A stretch of 64,000 nucleotides of DNA from WHTI01 sp963826105 (GTDB lineage: Bacteria > Actinomycetota > CADDZG01 > WHSQ01): NCBI GenBank assembly GCA_963826105.1, contig CAWGWA010000005.1:1-64000 (forward strand). The letters are read 5' to 3'. The notes under the pieces were generated by a model that saw nothing but the letters and a program-made list of their open reading frames with translations, did not search any database and was not told the origin of the DNA. This document shows positions 1-9,591 of this stretch, one piece after another (the stretch's first letter is position 1; every line of letters starts with the position of its first letter). The position numbers were made by a program, and so were the translations under genes.

Positions 1-830
1 TCGGTTACATGTTCGTCATTGCGGGGTTCTCTGGTTATCTGGTGGAGATAGTTAGGCGCTCCGAGCGCGATGCGGCCCTCGCCGAGGCGGCGGCCAAGTC
101 CTACAAGGAAGTGGACGAGCTCAAGACCGCGTTCGTCCAGAACGTTTCGCACGAACTGCGCACGCCTCTCACCGTCATCCGCGGAGCGTCGTCCACGCTT
201 CGGCGCCGGCACGACGATCTCGACGAGACTCAGAGAGCGGCCCTACTCGAGATGGTCGAGAAGCATTCAGCTCATTTCGGAAGACTGATCCAAGACCTCC
301 TCGATTTTGCGACGACATCACGTGGAGAACTAACGGTCACCGGCACCCGATCCGATCTCCGGGACCTGGTCCGCTCCGAAGCCGACAGGATCCAACCGAA
401 TATCACCCAGCGCGTCGTGGTCTCTTCACCGGAGGAATCGATCCCGCTCTGGTGTGACGAGGCCAAGGTGAAGAGAGCCATCCACGCACTGCTCGATAAC
501 GCGTCGAAGTTCTCGGATCCCGGATCGGAGATCGACGTTGTTTCCGAGCTCCGTGCCGGGGTCGCGGTGCTCAAGGTCATCGACCGCGGCGTTGGGATCC
601 CGCGGGAGTTCCACGATCAGATCTTCGAGAGCTTCTTTCAGATCCATCCGGCGCCCGAGGGCGATGCGTCCGGAACGGGGATAGGTCTCCACGTCGCACG
701 GGAGATGATCCGGCTCCACGGCGGAGATGTTGTGGTCTCGAGCTCATCCGGTGAGGGAACTACTTTCACGCTGCTGATCCCGGTAGAGCCGCCTCACGAG
801 GAAGCTGCTACAGACTCCCTGTCCGGTTGA
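1..830 (+). CDS. Sensor histidine kinase, C-terminal part (5' end outside window)
   Basis: The reading frame is open to the left edge, so only the C-terminal 270 or so residues are present. A hydrophobic stretch at the start (last membrane helix) is followed by a linker and the HisKA dimerisation helix with the phosphoacceptor in SHELRTPLT (about residue 48 from the first visible Met). The HATPase domain follows, with an N box (ALLDNASKFS), a G1 box (DRGVGIP) and a G2 box (GTGIGLHVAREM). It should autophosphorylate on His and pass phosphate to a response regulator that is not visible here. Its 3' end overlaps the convergent LCP gene by 23 bases. The HisKA and HATPase motifs look complete, so it should be catalytically active. 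The sensed signal cannot be inferred. Confidence 0.9.
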   Translation, partial: GYMFVIAGFSGYLVEIVRRSERDAALAEAAAKSYKEVDELKTAFVQNVSHELRTPLTVIRGASSTLRRRHDDLDETQRAALLEMVEKHSAHFGRLIQDLLDFATTSRGELTVTGTRSDLRDLVRSEADRIQPNITQRVVVSSPEESIPLWCDEAKVKRAIHALLDNASKFSDPGSEIDVVSELRAGVAVLKVIDRGVGIPREFHDQIFESFFQIHPAPEGDASGTGIGLHVAREMIRLHGGDVVVSSSSGEGTTFTLLIPVEPPHEEAATDSLSG

Positions 831-1691
831 ACCTCTGGTAAAGGCTTCTCGCGGACGAGCTGATGAACACGACGCTCGCCGCGCCCACCGACCCGAGGCT
901 TACCGGCACGGTGACGTTGCGGACGTTCCCGGGCTTGACCTGAGTGGTCAGCAACGACAGCCGGTAGAGCTCTCCCAGACTCAGATCGAAGCGAGCGTCT
1001 CGCGGGTCGTCGAGATCCAGCGCATCAGCTCGGCGGGGTCCCGGGCGACCGAGGATCTCAGCTTGTGGAGCATGGCGATCAGGAAACTCCCCTGGTTGGA
1101 GGACCGATCGATATCTCCGTTGGGGAACGAGTGCCGGGTCCGAACGAATGCGAGAGAGTTCCGTGCGCCCAACCTCTGGCGGCCGGCGTCGAGGTTGGCA
1201 CCCGAGCCCGTCGGATCGTGAACGGGGAAGGGAACCTTGTATTCAACGCCCTTGATGTCGCCGATGATCCTCGTGAACCCTTGGAATCCCACCATCACCC
1301 AGTAATCGAGCCGGATACCGGTCTGCTGCTCGAGGGTCCGGGCCAGCAGGTCCGGGCCCCCGTCGTACAAGGCCTCATTGATCTTGCCGGACCCGTGCCC
1401 GGGGATGGGAACCCATGAGTCGCGCGGGAAGTTCAGGATCCCGCCCTTCATCGACTTGGTGTTGATCCCGGCGATGTGGATGGCATCGGCGCGTGATCGA
1501 TCTGGGTTCCCCTCTCCCGCGTCGTTCCCGATGATAAGTACGAAGATCTTGCCGTCGGCCGGTTGAAAGTCTTCGTGGACGCGTCCGATCAACACTCCCT
1601 GACCGGATGCAGGCGTGGGTGAACCGATCAATGGAGCGCCCACTGCTACCAGCGCGACGAACAGGAACAACGCGACGACTCTTTTGATCAT
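808..1691 (-). CDS. LytR-CpsA-Psr (LCP) family protein, frameshifted
   Basis: After an N-terminal signal or anchor helix (MIKRVVALFLFVALVAVG) comes an LCP domain with the diagnostic stretch FPRDSWVPIPGHGSGKINEA and the late motif with Asp-Arg (NGDIDRSSNQ). LCP enzymes transfer undecaprenyl-linked glycopolymers to peptidoglycan outside the membrane. The frame containing the domain stops at 981. The expected C-terminal part (DLSLGELYRLSLLTTQV and onward) continues in another frame to a TAG at 808-810, so one base appears to be missing near 985-1010. The start ATG at 1689-1691 overlaps the stop of the upstream lipoprotein gene (ATGA), indicating translational coupling. The exact attached polymer is unknown. 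Confidence 0.8.
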
Positions 1692-2269
1692 CGGTGCGGC
1701 CCTTGATCGATGCGGAAGGCGATGACCCTCCACCGGCCCTTGATCTTCTCGAACCACAGGCGCGCTTTGTGGGTCATGGTGAAGGCCTTGTCGCCGTTCA
1801 TTCCCTTCGCCTTGATCGCCACGCGGGCAACCGCCAGGCGTTTGGTCGCAACTTCGATCGCGATGTCTGCCGAGCGCCTCAGCGTCTTCACTTCGGAGGA
1901 ACCCTTTGCAACTCCGGTGTCGGTTCGGAGAAGGGCCTTCGCGGTTGACGGGAGGAAGCGAGCCTTGACGACCGAGGACTTGTCTTCCGGTGCGAGGAAG
2001 AGGGCGTCGTAGACCTCGGCGATGACATCGCCGATCGGCGCGGCCTCCTTCTTCACGCGGCCTTTCTGCTTCTTGGTCAGCTTCTTGTGTCCCGGAGCAA
2101 GTCGCGTCTTCACCTTCCACGCGACCTGCTCGATCTTGGGCGTCGTCGCAGAACCTTCCGTCCCCGTCGTCGTCCCGCCGCCATCCTCGGCGGGATCGCA
2201 GGACGTAGCGACAACGACCGTGATGATCAACAACAAAGCCAGGAACTTCATGCCTCTTCGAGGGGTCAT
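1688..2269 (-). CDS. Putative lipoprotein of unknown function
   Basis: From the chosen ATG (2269) the protein starts MTPRRGMKFLALLLIITVV and reaches a cysteine in VVATSC, a relaxed lipobox. A Thr/Gly-rich linker and a basic region (KKLTKKQKGRVKKE) follow. The C-terminal half ends in a segment of the kind seen in SnoaL/NTF2-like or conjugal-transfer-like stress proteins (ARLWFEKIKGRWRVIAFRIDQG). The function is not recognised. It lies upstream of and overlaps the LCP gene by 4 bases, so it probably works in the same envelope process. A TACCCT box sits 9 bases before the start. An in-frame upstream extension to 2326 exists but would place a long tail before the signal peptide; ATG 2251 is also possible. 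Confidence 0.6.
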   Translation of the reverse strand: MTPRRGMKFLALLLIITVVVATSCDPAEDGGGTTTGTEGSATTPKIEQVAWKVKTRLAPGHKKLTKKQKGRVKKEAAPIGDVIAEVYDALFLAPEDKSSVVKARFLPSTAKALLRTDTGVAKGSSEVKTLRRSADIAIEVATKRLAVARVAIKAKGMNGDKAFTMTHKARLWFEKIKGRWRVIAFRIDQGPHR

Positions 2270-2462
2270 AGCGGGCTCAGGGTAGCGAAGGTTGCTCGCT
2301 CGGCATGACATCCGTTTCGGAGGCACGGAGTGGGGGCATAGAGCACCGTTCGAGGCGCTCGGTCTGTTTGGGCCCGGTCCCCCGGCAGTAGGATGACCCC
2401 TTGCTTAGGATGACCCGTCACCGACGAGTTCATGGGCACTGAGGATTCAAGGAGGAACCCGC

Positions 2463-2804
2463 ATGGAGCTTGGCTTGGATGTCCGAAAGATCGGGTCTCA
2501 CTCGGTCGTGGACGTCAAGGGTGAGATCGATGTCTATACCGCTCCGAAGCTGCGAGAGAAGTTGATCGAACTCGTATCCGAGGGGTCATACGACGTGGTC
2601 GTCAACCTCGAGGGTGTGGACTTTCTCGACTCCACCGGTCTCGGGGTCCTTGTCGGTGCACTGAAGCGGGTCAAGGCTCACGATGGGGGTCTTTCGCTTG
2701 TCTGCACCCAGGACAAGATCCTCAAGATCTTCAAGATCACCGGTCTTACCAAGGTGTTCCCCATCCACGACTCGGTCGAGGATGCAACCGGAGATTCCGA
2801 GTAA
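2463..2804 (+). CDS. STAS-domain anti-sigma factor antagonist (SpoIIAA/RsbV-like)
   Basis: A 113-residue single STAS domain. The conserved phosphorylation loop is FLDSTGLGVLVG, with the regulatory Ser at about residue 57. In this family the dephosphorylated form binds a kinase of the RsbW/SpoIIAB type and frees a sigma factor. A strong Shine-Dalgarno sequence (aaggaggaa) lies 6-7 bases before the ATG. The RsbW-like kinase gene follows after only 6 bases, so the two are one transcription unit and presumably a partner-switching pair. No sigma factor gene is adjacent, so the final target is unknown. Confidence 0.9.
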   Translation: MELGLDVRKIGSHSVVDVKGEIDVYTAPKLREKLIELVSEGSYDVVVNLEGVDFLDSTGLGVLVGALKRVKAHDGGLSLVCTQDKILKIFKITGLTKVFPIHDSVEDATGDSE

Positions 2805-2810
2805 CTCACC

Positions 2811-3203
2811 GTGCCCACGGTTGACCTGGACATCCCTCCTCGATCCGCCTACGTCGGGGTGGTCCGCCTCGTGGTCTCGTCGCTGGCCCGAACCGCGGGT
2901 CTCGAGGAAACCGCGGTCGACGATCTGAAGATCGCCGTCTCGGAGGCGTGCGCCAACGCGGTCCTATCCAACGAGGAGGCCGGGAACCTCGCGCCGGTCT
3001 CGATCGAATGGCACGAGGACGCTGAGGGGGTCGAGGTGAGCGTGGGGGATCGGGGGCAGGTCTACCAGGTGGGCCAAACTGAGGAACCCTTTACCGATCG
3101 TTTGTCGATGTCGGTCGCTCTGCTCGGGTCGTTGGTCGACGACTTCAGCTTCGAGCCTCGCCCCGACGGCGGGATGCTCACCCGACTCATCGTTCGTCGC
3201 TAG
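2811..3203 (+). CDS. Anti-sigma factor serine kinase (RsbW/SpoIIAB-like HATPase)
   Basis: 130 residues with a GHKL-type ATPase fold. The N box is SEACANAV at about residues 44-51. The glycine-rich parts are weak, as is common in this family (VGDRG; a C-terminal PDGGMLTRLIVRR). It is expected to phosphorylate the adjacent STAS protein and to sequester an alternative sigma factor. The GTG start at 2811 is six bases after the STAS stop. Its TAG overlaps the convergent peptidase gene end by four bases. A role as a general GHKL kinase without a sigma target cannot be excluded. Confidence 0.85.
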   Translation: MPTVDLDIPPRSAYVGVVRLVVSSLARTAGLEETAVDDLKIAVSEACANAVLSNEEAGNLAPVSIEWHEDAEGVEVSVGDRGQVYQVGQTEEPFTDRLSMSVALLGSLVDDFSFEPRPDGGMLTRLIVRR

Positions 3204-5635
3204 AGGTACTCCAGTAGTTCGTCCACCGCGGCTTGCCCCCCGACCTCTCGCAACGTCTCGAGGAACGACTCGGTCGTCCCGATCCCCTGAAGGTTTCTGT
3301 CGTAGTAATCCCGCAGTAGTTCTGCGAACCGCTCGTTGCCCAACGTCCCCTTGAGCTGGAACAGGACCGCCGCCCCTTCGAGACTCACCGCGTCGGTGTA
3401 TCCGGCGTTCGTACCGAAGTCATCGATCCCCGCGCCCAGCACTGCGCGTCGAGGCACGACCTCGCTTGTCAGGTTGGTCATCAGGAAGGTGTCGGTGTCG
3501 CCTTCTACCTTGGCCAGCCACTCCCTGACGGAGATCTCGGCCAGGGCCTCATCGAGCCAGGGTTCTCGGACCTGATCGTTTCCCACCGCGGCGTACCACC
3601 ATTGATGCGCGAGTTCGTGTCCGGTCACGTACGTGCGTATCGCGTGGTTGAAACCAGAGTGCTCTAGAAGCTCGGGGATGAGCGGGAGGCCTTGGAGCGA
3701 CGCTTCGGCGTCGGAGATGAAGACGATCCCCGGATACTCCATCCCTCCGAAGGATCCGCCGGTTTCGACTACTTCGGCCTCATCGAAGGGGAGGTCGCCG
3801 TAAGCCGTCACGAAGTGTTCCATCGCGGACACCGCGGTCGTCAGGGTTTCCGATCCTTCGAGCCTCTGGTCCGCGTCGAACCACGATCGAACGATGACCT
3901 TGCCGACGTTCTGCTCCAGGCCCCTCAGGAAGGGACCGACGACGAACGCGGCGTCGCGTACCTCATGAGCTACGAAGTGCCACGTCCTGCGGCCGGGGGA
4001 TGCTTCTTCCACGCTCGTAAGGATCCCGGTACCGACGATCTGCTCCCGTTCCGGTACGTCGAAGGTGATGTCGTAGTCCGCCACCGAAGAGAAGAAGGGA
4101 TCGCCAACCGGTCCGTACTCATCGAGACGCCACGACCCTCCTTCCCGCTGGGCGACGACCGGGATCCAGTTCCCGAGGAGCGTCTGGTTCTCCCAGATCC
4201 CGAACCGCTCCGGGTAGCGAGGGAGCTTGGCGCGGAGCCGAACTTCGATCTCGACCGTTCTACCCGGCATCAGAGGTGCGTCGAGTTCCACGAGGACTGC
4301 GGTCTCATCCCGGGTGTGGTCGGCGCTGCTCCCATCCACGGATAGCGCGACGACCTCGAACTCACCCGCGGATGCCAAACGGGTGAAGGATCCGCTGATG
4401 TCATTCGCTGCGAGATCGCGGGCCAGCGGCAGATCCTCGACCGAACGTGTGTAGGCCGCGGGGTAGACGTGGATGCCGATGTCGTTCATCGATGCCGCGG
4501 TCTCGTTGGTGTAGTCGATGCGGGTCGTCCACGTGAGGTCATCATCGTTGAGCGTCGCATTCACCGTGTAAGCGTTTCCCGACGGGCCTGCGATGTCGAC
4601 TGGGGATCGAACCGCATCCTCCGGGGTTATCTCACGTTCCTCAACGGCGGCTCGTCCGCGATCGATCGAGCGGTCGTAGCGCGCATCGATGGCGGTCGGG
4701 ATCCCGTTGCCGATGAGGACAAGGAGTACCAGCAGCGCGAGCGCTCGTATCGTCCACGGATCCGCCCCCGATCTTTCACGCGCCGGCGGCGTCTCTCGGA
4801 GGGCATCGCCCCCGAGATAGACGGCCGTCCACACTCCGATCGAAAGCGCCAGGAGGAATGCCTCGATGGGCACCGCGTAGATGAGCTGCACCAGTTCCCG
4901 TGCGGTCGTGTAGCCGCTGTTGTGCGGATACGCCAGGAGGGTCTCCTGGAGAACAGGGGTGATCAGACGGCCACCGATCCACAGAGCCGCGCCGATGGCA
5001 ACCAACATCATCCAAGCAGCTATGGCTTCGCTCCTTCGGATGTGCATGATCTCGAAGCCTCGCCGCCACGCCGTCTGGTGGTCCACGTTGTCGAACGCGG
5101 CGGCCCTGAGCGCCAGGGTCGATGCGACCCGCACGACGGATCTGAAGAGGAGGACGATCGTGATGACGAGGAAGGCCCCGGTCCCGCCCCCACCCCCGGC
5201 CGGCCCGATGAAGAACAGGAATCCGGTGGCACAAAGAACCGTCCCCACCGCTACCAGTGCCTCGAGATGGATGGCGAAGGCCGTGCGCCAGCGGCCTTTC
5301 GTGTCCTTGAGGGCCGCCCTGAGACTCGTATCGCGATCCTCGAGCGATACCCACAAGGCCGCGATGTAGAGGCGGGTCCAGGCTGCCACAACCACGATCG
5401 AAGTAGCGACGACGCCGATCCACGCCAGTGCCCCCGTGATCCCTCCTGAGACGAGGGGGTCGGGGAGGAGCCGGTAGGCCACCACCGGATCGCCCGAGAG
5501 CAGCAGCGCGGTCAGCGACGGGCTGAGGACGGTGGCAACCAGAACTCCGGGTAGGGCGGCCACGAGGGCGCACGCCGTGGTGGGGCCCCACAACGACCGG
5601 TGACGGGTGAGAACCCTCCAGGCGTAACCCAGCAT
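3200..5635 (-). CDS. Membrane-anchored M1-family zinc metallopeptidase
   Basis: About 811 residues. The first 290 or so carry around seven hydrophobic helices. An extracytoplasmic part resembling aminopeptidase N follows: a GGMEYPG loop (equivalent of the GAMEN exopeptidase motif), then GHELAHQWW (HEXXH zinc site) and WLDEALAE, giving the third zinc ligand Glu. It probably trims peptides outside the membrane. The start at ATG 5635 is chosen because GGGGAGGA lies about 8 bases upstream and the protein then opens MLGYAWRVLTRHRSL, at the first membrane helix. An in-frame extension to 5821 would run into the next gene. The divergent PAS-GGDEF gene starts 93 bases away. The combination of a polytopic module and an M1 peptidase is less common than soluble forms. 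Confidence 0.85.
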   Translation of the reverse strand: MLGYAWRVLTRHRSLWGPTTACALVAALPGVLVATVLSPSLTALLLSGDPVVAYRLLPDPLVSGGITGALAWIGVVATSIVVVAAWTRLYIAALWVSLEDRDTSLRAALKDTKGRWRTAFAIHLEALVAVGTVLCATGFLFFIGPAGGGGGTGAFLVITIVLLFRSVVRVASTLALRAAAFDNVDHQTAWRRGFEIMHIRRSEAIAAWMMLVAIGAALWIGGRLITPVLQETLLAYPHNSGYTTARELVQLIYAVPIEAFLLALSIGVWTAVYLGGDALRETPPARERSGADPWTIRALALLVLLVLIGNGIPTAIDARYDRSIDRGRAAVEEREITPEDAVRSPVDIAGPSGNAYTVNATLNDDDLTWTTRIDYTNETAASMNDIGIHVYPAAYTRSVEDLPLARDLAANDISGSFTRLASAGEFEVVALSVDGSSADHTRDETAVLVELDAPLMPGRTVEIEVRLRAKLPRYPERFGIWENQTLLGNWIPVVAQREGGSWRLDEYGPVGDPFFSSVADYDITFDVPEREQIVGTGILTSVEEASPGRRTWHFVAHEVRDAAFVVGPFLRGLEQNVGKVIVRSWFDADQRLEGSETLTTAVSAMEHFVTAYGDLPFDEAEVVETGGSFGGMEYPGIVFISDAEASLQGLPLIPELLEHSGFNHAIRTYVTGHELAHQWWYAAVGNDQVREPWLDEALAEISVREWLAKVEGDTDTFLMTNLTSEVVPRRAVLGAGIDDFGTNAGYTDAVSLEGAAVLFQLKGTLGNERFAELLRDYYDRNLQGIGTTESFLETLREVGGQAAVDELLEYL

Positions 5636-5728
5636 CAGGGCATCCTCCCCTATGGGCGCTTTCTTACAGGTTGGACCTTTGTCTGCCGACAAGGAAAAGA
5701 GTTCAGTCGTCGTCTCAGGAGTGCATGG

Positions 5729-7003
5729 ATGTCCAGTCCTACGGTTGACCGGAACGCCCGCGACCATGAGGTCGCTCTCTTCCTGCTGGCCGAAGACGCT
5801 TCCGATCTCATCGCTCGCCACACGCCGGAGGGCACGATCGTCTACGTGTCGCCGGCCGCTCGGCGGATCCTCGGCTACGAGCCGGAGGAGCTGATCGGGG
5901 GGTCGCTACTCGACTTCATTTGGCCGGAGGATCGGGCGGGAGTGAGTAAGGCGTTCGCGGATTGCATGGAGACCTCTGAGACTCACTGCGTTTCCTATCG
6001 GGTCCGTCGCAAGGATGGGACCTGTATCTGGTTCGAGACCTCGATCCACCTGAACTTCGATTCCGATACCGCTGAGATCGTCGAGCTGCAGACGAGCTCA
6101 CGGGATGTTACCGAGCGGAAGCACACCGAGAGCGCCCTCAGGGAGGCCGAAGAGCGATTCCGAAGCGCGTTCGACTTCGCTGCCATCGGGATGGCTTTGT
6201 TGTCCGAAGAGGGTCAGTTCATCAGGGTGAACCGATCGCTGTGTCGCTTCCTGGGACTGAACGAGCACGAGTTGCTGGCGAAGACCTTCCAGGAGATCAC
6301 TCACCCAGAGGATCTGGAGAAGGACGTCCAGTATGTCGAGCGGATCCTGTCAGGCGAGATCGATCACTATCAGATGGAGAAGCGCTACATCCACGCAGAG
6401 GGCCACTACGTGTGGGCGATCCTCAGCGTTTCGCTAACAACCGACTCCGAGACCGGTCGACCGATGTTCATCTCCCAGATCCAGGACATCACGGATAGGA
6501 AGGCCGCGGAAGCGAAGCTAGCGGACTACGCCCTGCGCGACTCCCTGACTGGCCTCCCGAACCGCCGACTGTTGTGGGATCGCGTACAACACGCTCTCGA
6601 TCGCACCGGCCGGCGCGCGGAATCTCTCGCCGTGCTCTTCATGGACCTCGACGATTTCAAGACGGTCAACGATCGCTTCGGCCACTCCGTGGGCGATGAC
6701 GTACTGCGCCAAGTCGCCGATCGACTGTCGAGCATCATGCGTTCCGGCGACACCCTCGCAAGGCTGGGCGGCGACGAGTTCGTGATCGTGTGCGAGGACC
6801 TTCTCGATGGGAGTGTCCTCGAGTCGATCCTCCACCGGATCGACGGTGTTATGGCTGCGCCGGTGGACGTGGGACCCCTGCGTTTGCGGATCAGCCTTAG
6901 TACCGGGGTTGCGCTCCCCGACCCGGGGGCCGGGGTCGACGACGTCCTCGCCCAGGCCGACCGCTCGATGTACCGCATGAAGCGCAGTCGCCCCGAGGCC
7001 TAA
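5729..7003 (+). CDS. PAS-PAS-GGDEF diguanylate cyclase
   Basis: 424 residues from ATG 5729, which has AGGAG about 7 bases upstream. Two PAS sensor domains (roughly residues 15-125 and 140-255, each ending in a PAC motif such as DVTERKHTE and DITDRKAAE) precede a GGDEF domain. The active-site signature is intact (RLGGDEFVIV). RSGD five residues before it forms the RxxD inhibitory site, so the enzyme should make cyclic di-GMP and be inhibited by it. There is no EAL domain and no membrane helix, so it is a cytoplasmic sensor. The ligand of the PAS domains is unknown. A longer in-frame opening from 5600 overlaps the divergent peptidase and lacks a ribosome site. Confidence 0.93.
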   Translation: MSSPTVDRNARDHEVALFLLAEDASDLIARHTPEGTIVYVSPAARRILGYEPEELIGGSLLDFIWPEDRAGVSKAFADCMETSETHCVSYRVRRKDGTCIWFETSIHLNFDSDTAEIVELQTSSRDVTERKHTESALREAEERFRSAFDFAAIGMALLSEEGQFIRVNRSLCRFLGLNEHELLAKTFQEITHPEDLEKDVQYVERILSGEIDHYQMEKRYIHAEGHYVWAILSVSLTTDSETGRPMFISQIQDITDRKAAEAKLADYALRDSLTGLPNRRLLWDRVQHALDRTGRRAESLAVLFMDLDDFKTVNDRFGHSVGDDVLRQVADRLSSIMRSGDTLARLGGDEFVIVCEDLLDGSVLESILHRIDGVMAAPVDVGPLRLRISLSTGVALPDPGAGVDDVLAQADRSMYRMKRSRPEA

Positions 7004-7039
7004 GCGCCTCTGCCCATCCCCCGACGTCCGCGCTTCAGT

Positions 7040-7068
7040 TTGACTTTTCGGTAGCCCAAAACTACTAT
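7040..7068 (+). promoter_or_regulatory. Sigma70-type promoter for hppA
   Basis: TTGACT at 7040-7045 and TACTAT at 7063-7068 are separated by exactly 17 bases, close to the housekeeping consensus. Transcription would begin near 7075, leaving a leader of about 90 bases before the hppA start. Confidence 0.6.
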
Positions 7069-7087
7069 CCCGCGTCGCCAAAACTAC
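7056..7087 (+). repeat. Two direct repeats over the hppA promoter
   Basis: CCAAAACTAC occurs at 7056-7065 and again at 7078-7087, 22 bases apart (two helical turns). The first copy overlaps the -10 box and the second lies just after the predicted start point, a layout typical of a repressor or activator site. The regulator is unknown. Confidence 0.5.
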
Positions 7088-7162
7088 GTTTCTGGGGCCC
7101 GAATCCCCGGCCCGATTGCTATCGGTGATCGACGTCTTGATGCAGAAAGGAGCGGCGCGCTC

Positions 7163-9522
7163 ATGCACGATCTCATCCTTGCCTCGGAGGGGGGCTACCA
7201 GGAATTCACCCTCACGGGAACCGAATTCGCGTGGCTTTCTTCTCGGCCGCAACGGCTCTCGTCGCGATCGGAGTGGGTTTCCTTCTGATGCGAGGAGTGC
7301 TCGCATCCGACCAGGGCACTCCCAAGATGAAAGAGATCGCCGCCGCCATCCAGGAGGGCGCCCTCGCCTATCTGAGGCGTCAGTTCAAGACGATCGGGAT
7401 CATCCTGATCCCGCTCGCGATCATCGTGTTCTTCACCTCGGTTGCGGTGAACAAAGCCGACGGCACCGAAGCACTCAGCTTCGTTGAGTCGGGGCTGTTC
7501 CGAACCCTGGCCTTCGTTGCCGGTTGTCTCATGTCCGGCCTAACCGGATTCATCGGGATGAGCCTCGCGGTCCGAGGCAACGTTCGAACCGCCGCCGCGG
7601 CGCGTTCGGGCTCGCTGCCGGCCGCACTTAAGGTCGCGTTCCGCACCGGAGGTGTTGCCGGGATGTTCACGGTCGGCCTCGGTCTTCTCGGTGCGACGAT
7701 CATCATCCTGATCTTCCAGAACACTTCTTCGGCGATCCTTGTCGGTTTCGGCTTCGGTGGCTCCTTGCTGGCCCTGTTCCTCCGCGTCGGCGGCGGCATC
7801 TTCACCAAGGCCGCGGACGTTGGTGCCGACCTCGTCGGTAAGGTCGAGGCCGGGATCCCTGAGGACGATCCCCGCAACCCCGCGACCATCGCCGACAACG
7901 TCGGTGACAACGTCGGTGACTGCGCCGGTATGGCTGCGGACCTCTTCGAGTCCTACGAGGTAACCCTGGTTGCCTCGATCATCCTCGGGGTGGCGGCGTT
8001 CAACTCGATCGATGCCAACCCGGCACTAGGTCTCGTCTTCCCGGTGATCGCTCGCGCGATCGGCGTGCTCGCTTCGATCGTCGGTGTCTATGCCGTTAAG
8101 GCGACCGACAAGGACAAGACGGCGATGGCGCCCATCAACCGTGGGTTCCTGACCGCCGGTGTGTTGACCGTGATCGGGACGGGACTAGTGGCGCTGCTCT
8201 ACGTGGGCAACGAGAACAATGCAGGCGAGACCACGAACCAGGGTTGGAAGGTCTTCGCAGCGGTTGTTGTGGGACTCGTTCTTGCCCAGGCCGTCTCCCG
8301 TCTGACGGAATACTTCACCTCAACGGAGACCAAGCCGGTTCAGGAGATCGCGGAGGCCACACGTACCGGTCCTGCCACGACCATCCTGTCGGGGATCTCG
8401 TCCGGCCTCGAGTCGTCGGTCTGGGCGATCGTCGCGATCGCCATGGCCCTGGGTGTTGCCATCGCACTCGGTGGCGGGAACCTGCAGTTTTCGCTGTACC
8501 TCGTTGCACTTACTGGTATGGGGATGCTCGCCACCACCGGTGTAGTCGTCTCGGAGGACACGTTCGGCCCGGTTGCCGACAACGCGGCCGGCATCGCGGA
8601 GATGTCGGGCGAGTTCGAGGGTGAGCCCCAGAAGATCATGGTGGGTCTCGATGCCGTCGGTAACACCACGAAGGCCGTCACGAAGGGGTTTGCGATCGGC
8701 TCAGCCGTTATCGCGGCCGTGGCATTGTTCGCCTCGTATATCGAAACGGCGGCGAACGAAACCCTGTCTCGGGATGTGATCGACGCCGCGCTTCGCACCG
8801 ATCGCGGGATCTTCGACTTGATCCCGATCAACGTCGCCGATCCGAAGACGTTCATCGGTCTTCTCATCGGTGGATCCGTTGCGTTCCTCTTCTCATCGCT
8901 GGCGATCCGCGCGGTCGGTCGCACTGCCGGAACGGTCGTGCAGGAGGTTCGTCGCCAGTTCGCCGACGGGAAGATCATGGCCGGAACCAAGCGGCCCGAC
9001 TACGGCCCCGTCATCGACATCTGCACCAAGGCTTCGTTGCGTGAGCTCGCCACGCCGGCTCTGCTGGCGGTCCTGACTCCGGTGATCATCGGATTCGGGA
9101 TCAACTTCTACGCTCTCGGGGCGTTCCTCGCTGCCGTCATCCTCACGGGTCAGCTGATGGCCAACTTCCTCAGCAACTCAGGTGGGGCTTGGGACAACGC
9201 GAAGAAGTACATCGAGGACGGCCACGAAGGTGGCAAAGGTTCAGAGGCTCACAAGGCCGCGGTTATCGGTGACACGGTCGGTGACCCGTTCAAGGACACC
9301 GCGGGTCCTGCCCTTAACCCGTTGATCAAGGTCATGAACCTGATCTCGCTCTTGATCCTGCCGGCCGTTATCAATCTGCAGGACAACGATGTGGCTCGGT
9401 TCACGATCGCCGGACTCGCTACCGTGGTCCTCGGCGCGGCGATCATGTTCTCCAAGCGTTCGCATGCAGGATTGGATCTCGGCACCGAAGGCGAGTCTGC
9501 ACCTGCCGCTTCATCCATGTAA
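7163..9522 (+). CDS. hppA: H+-translocating membrane pyrophosphatase, K+-independent type
   Basis: Hydrolyses pyrophosphate and pumps protons. About 15 membrane helices are visible, with catalytic motifs DVGADLVGKVEAGIPEDDP, DNVGDNVGDCAGMAADLFE and the late GDTVGDPFKDTAGP. The segment GNTTKAVTKG carries Lys where K+-dependent enzymes have Ala, so K+-independence is predicted. The long open frame begins at GTG 7231, which has no ribosome site and would cut into the first helix. ATG 7163 follows AAAGGAG and encodes MHDLILASEGGYQEFTLTG, typical of the family, in another frame. I therefore place the start at 7163 and infer one missing base near 7230-7240. A strong terminator follows the stop. Confidence 0.93.
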
Positions 9523-9544
9523 GGACCCACGGGGGGAAATGAAA

Positions 9545-9577
9545 GAGGAGGGGTCCTTCGGGGCCCCTCCTTCTTTT
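9545..9577. terminator. Bidirectional Rho-independent terminator
   Basis: The stem GGAGGGG-TCC pairs with GGGCCCCTCC around a TTCG tetraloop (9557-9560), followed by TTCTTTT. In the other direction the hairpin is preceded by A-rich sequence that reads as T-rich. It sits between the convergent hppA and KimA-like genes and can serve both. Confidence 0.9.
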
Positions 9578-9591
9578 GTATGGGCCAGGCG

